Source: Lachnospiraceae bacterium (lineage in GTDB: Bacteria; Bacillota; Clostridia; Lachnospirales; Lachnospiraceae). From it: a stretch of 5,989 bases of DNA. The notes under the pieces were generated by a model, which saw only the letters and a program-made list of their open reading frames with translations, searched no databases and was not told the DNA's origin. This document shows, in pieces, positions 4,762 to 5,989 of this stretch. The stretch spans positions 1 through 5,989 of the forward strand of contig VSNG01000051.1 of assembly GCA_009774175.1 (NCBI GenBank). Direction: 5' to 3'. Each line of letters starts with the position of its first letter. Position 1 is the stretch's first letter. The position numbers were made by a program, and so were the translations under genes.

Positions 4762-5889
4762 TCACTTCTCACGCTGCTGTGCCGACACAATCACCGATAC
4801 CAGATAAAAAGGCGCCGCATCGTTTTCGTGGGTCTGCGTCAGCCGGATCTCCACCTTGTGCCTGCCCGCCGGCATGTGGTGCGCCAGTGTGTCGATATGA
4901 AGGCTGTCCCCCCAGTCCTCCTCAAAATTAGCATCCAATATAACCGCATGTTCCTCGTCGCCATCCACCACCGCAGCCGCAACAGGCACAGGACGATTCA
5001 CCGACTTCCGATACTGTACGGCAATTTCCGTTCCCTCCACCTCGAAGGCGATCTTCGCCCCCTCTTCTGCCGCCGTCCAGCCACCGCGGAACATATCGTT
5101 CACATATTTCTTAGGTGTGGCGTCCGCAGAAAAGCCCTCACAGACAGGGACACAATTATGATTCTGCAAACGCACTGCACACTCATAAGCATTTCCTGTC
5201 AGAGGCTCCGGCATGGCAAAAGGTTCTTCCTCCTCATCCATCTGTCCGTAGATCCTGTCCAGACAATCCGTAATAACCTCCGCAAGCAGCGCATGTCCGT
5301 CCGAGTTGGGATGCAGGTCGTCCGGTGTAATTTCCCGATTCTGTATAAGGCCGGAAGCTACCTGCGCATAAACCGTCGGTTTCATGCTGACGCTCGGGAG
5401 CTGATAGTGCGCCCCGATTTCTCGATGCTTTTCCTCTGCACTGACGCCGCTGTCATAAAAAATATTATGTACCAGAAGAACCGCAGGCGCAAATTGATTT
5501 CCGTACACCTTCCGCACAAGCCCCTCATAAGTCTCCTGGTAGAAGTCCGTGTTGTCGTCATTGACAGAAAATTCAATGATTACAAAATCCGGCTTAAACG
5601 CCAGCACATCCTCCTCCACCCTCGACACGCCAAACTGTGAGGTCGTCCCTCCAACTCCCGCATTCACATAGGTGAAAGCGGTTTTGGGGAACCGTCTTAC
5701 AAACCAGTCATAAACCAGATAAGCGTAACAGTTTGTATACTGGGAAGAAACCGATCCCTGCGTAATTGAACCGCCGAGAAATGCCAGCGTCATCCGATCT
5801 CCCTGTCTTGCAAGACGCATCAGTTTCTTCATGCGGTGCAGATTTCCCCGATTTACAAACCCCTTTTCCGTATGTACATCATACCCCAT
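4762..5889 (-). CDS. SGNH-hydrolase carbohydrate esterase with C-terminal accessory domain (CE17-like?)
   Basis: A 375-residue protein with an N-terminal SGNH esterase domain (about 1-215) and a C-terminal beta-rich domain (about 225-370). The four SGNH blocks are clear: nucleophile Ser41 in FLGGSITQG, oxyanion-hole glycine in NAGVGGTTS (Gly78-Gly81), Asn110 in IEFSVND, and the Asp190/His193 pair in PDDLHPNSDGH. No signal peptide is present, so it should act in the cytoplasm. Carbohydrate de-acetylation is the most likely reaction. The layout (SGNH first, then a beta-sandwich/CBM35-like module) recalls the CE17 mannan acetylesterases described from Roseburia, which remove acetyl groups from imported manno-oligosaccharides. 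That assignment is inference from architecture and the neighbouring ManA fusion, not from alignment. The start ATG 5889 has AAGGGAG 8 bases upstream. It is the promoter-proximal of the two genes seen here. Confidence 0.85.
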   Translation of the reverse strand: MGYDVHTEKGFVNRGNLHRMKKLMRLARQGDRMTLAFLGGSITQGSVSSQYTNCYAYLVYDWFVRRFPKTAFTYVNAGVGGTTSQFGVSRVEEDVLAFKPDFVIIEFSVNDDNTDFYQETYEGLVRKVYGNQFAPAVLLVHNIFYDSGVSAEEKHREIGAHYQLPSVSMKPTVYAQVASGLIQNREITPDDLHPNSDGHALLAEVITDCLDRIYGQMDEEEEPFAMPEPLTGNAYECAVRLQNHNCVPVCEGFSADATPKKYVNDMFRGGWTAAEEGAKIAFEVEGTEIAVQYRKSVNRPVPVAAAVVDGDEEHAVILDANFEEDWGDSLHIDTLAHHMPAGRHKVEIRLTQTHENDAAPFYLVSVIVSAQQREK

Positions 5890-5931
5890 TTTCTGCTCTC
5901 CCTTGATTTTACAATTATTTGTTAAGATACA

Positions 5932-5973
5932 GGAGGCTAAATATTAATTAATTTCAAAATGTATTTAGCCTCC
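5932..5973. repeat. Perfect 12-bp inverted repeat upstream of the esterase gene
   Basis: GGAGGCTAAATA (5932-5943) and TATTTAGCCTCC (5962-5973) are exact reverse complements around an 18-base AT-rich loop containing TTAATTAA. No T-run follows the hairpin on the minus strand (TGTATCTTAACAAATAATT follows), so it is not a textbook terminator for an upstream gene. It lies 43 bases before the esterase start codon and could be a leader hairpin, a weak terminator or a regulator-binding dyad. I could not find a well-matched promoter around it. Confidence 0.7.
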
Positions 5974-5989
5974 GCAAAATCGCACACTC

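Noticed and set aside
4753..5640. 295-codon plus-strand frame opposite the esterase
   Set aside because: Arg/His-rich translation typical of the antisense of a GC-richer gene; the minus-strand SGNH motifs are unambiguous.
1..5989. CRISPR array, tRNA or rRNA genes
   Set aside because: No spaced direct repeats and no tRNA- or rRNA-like segments were seen on either strand.

Overview
The window looks like a junction between mobile-element DNA (about 1-1370) and resident chromosome (about 1370-5989) of a gut Firmicute. My best guess is a Lachnospiraceae (Clostridium cluster XIVa, Roseburia/Blautia-like) genome. The protein families point that way: a TnpV protein, a polyvalent-protein domain of the type found in clostridial conjugative elements, a Hanks-type kinase with a DFD motif and a C-terminal membrane anchor, and cytoplasmic glycoside-degrading enzymes. 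The taxon is inference; there is no rRNA or marker gene.

Left part, 1-826. A plus-strand gene (60-578) encodes a stand-alone LPD3-like protein, possibly coupled to an upstream gene whose last codons end at 67. A 248-base gap follows. It holds a near-consensus minus-strand promoter pointing back into the LPD3 gene, a small perfect hairpin, and a large nested inverted repeat (27-base arms, 725-804). Next, 827-1180, minus strand, is TnpV. The 180 bases upstream of TnpV hold another nested inverted-repeat structure (1296-1378). This structure abuts the end of a membrane-anchored serine/threonine kinase gene (1361-2221, minus), whose extracytoplasmic domain stops abruptly. The mobile segment may therefore have cut this gene.

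Right part, 2272-5989, all minus strand. An SGNH-type carbohydrate esterase with a C-terminal beta-sandwich-like domain (5889-4762) is followed after 76 bases by one long gene (4685-2382). That gene fuses a complete GH1 beta-glucosidase to a complete class I mannose-6-phosphate isomerase. A strong intrinsic terminator (2272-2355) closes this two-gene unit, and a promoter just beyond it probably drives the kinase. None of the three enzyme activities has a signal peptide, so they should act on imported sugars. An acetylesterase, a beta-glucosidase and a Man-6-P isomerase together suggest intracellular processing of acetylated (gluco)manno-oligosaccharides: de-acetylation, removal of terminal glucose, and entry of mannose phosphate into glycolysis. 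This pathway is inferred from the gene set. No transporter, mannosidase or mannosyl-phosphorylase lies inside the window.

The observations most worth following are the GH1-ManA single-chain fusion with a possible internal start for the isomerase, the structured DNA on both sides of tnpV, and the truncated kinase at the junction.
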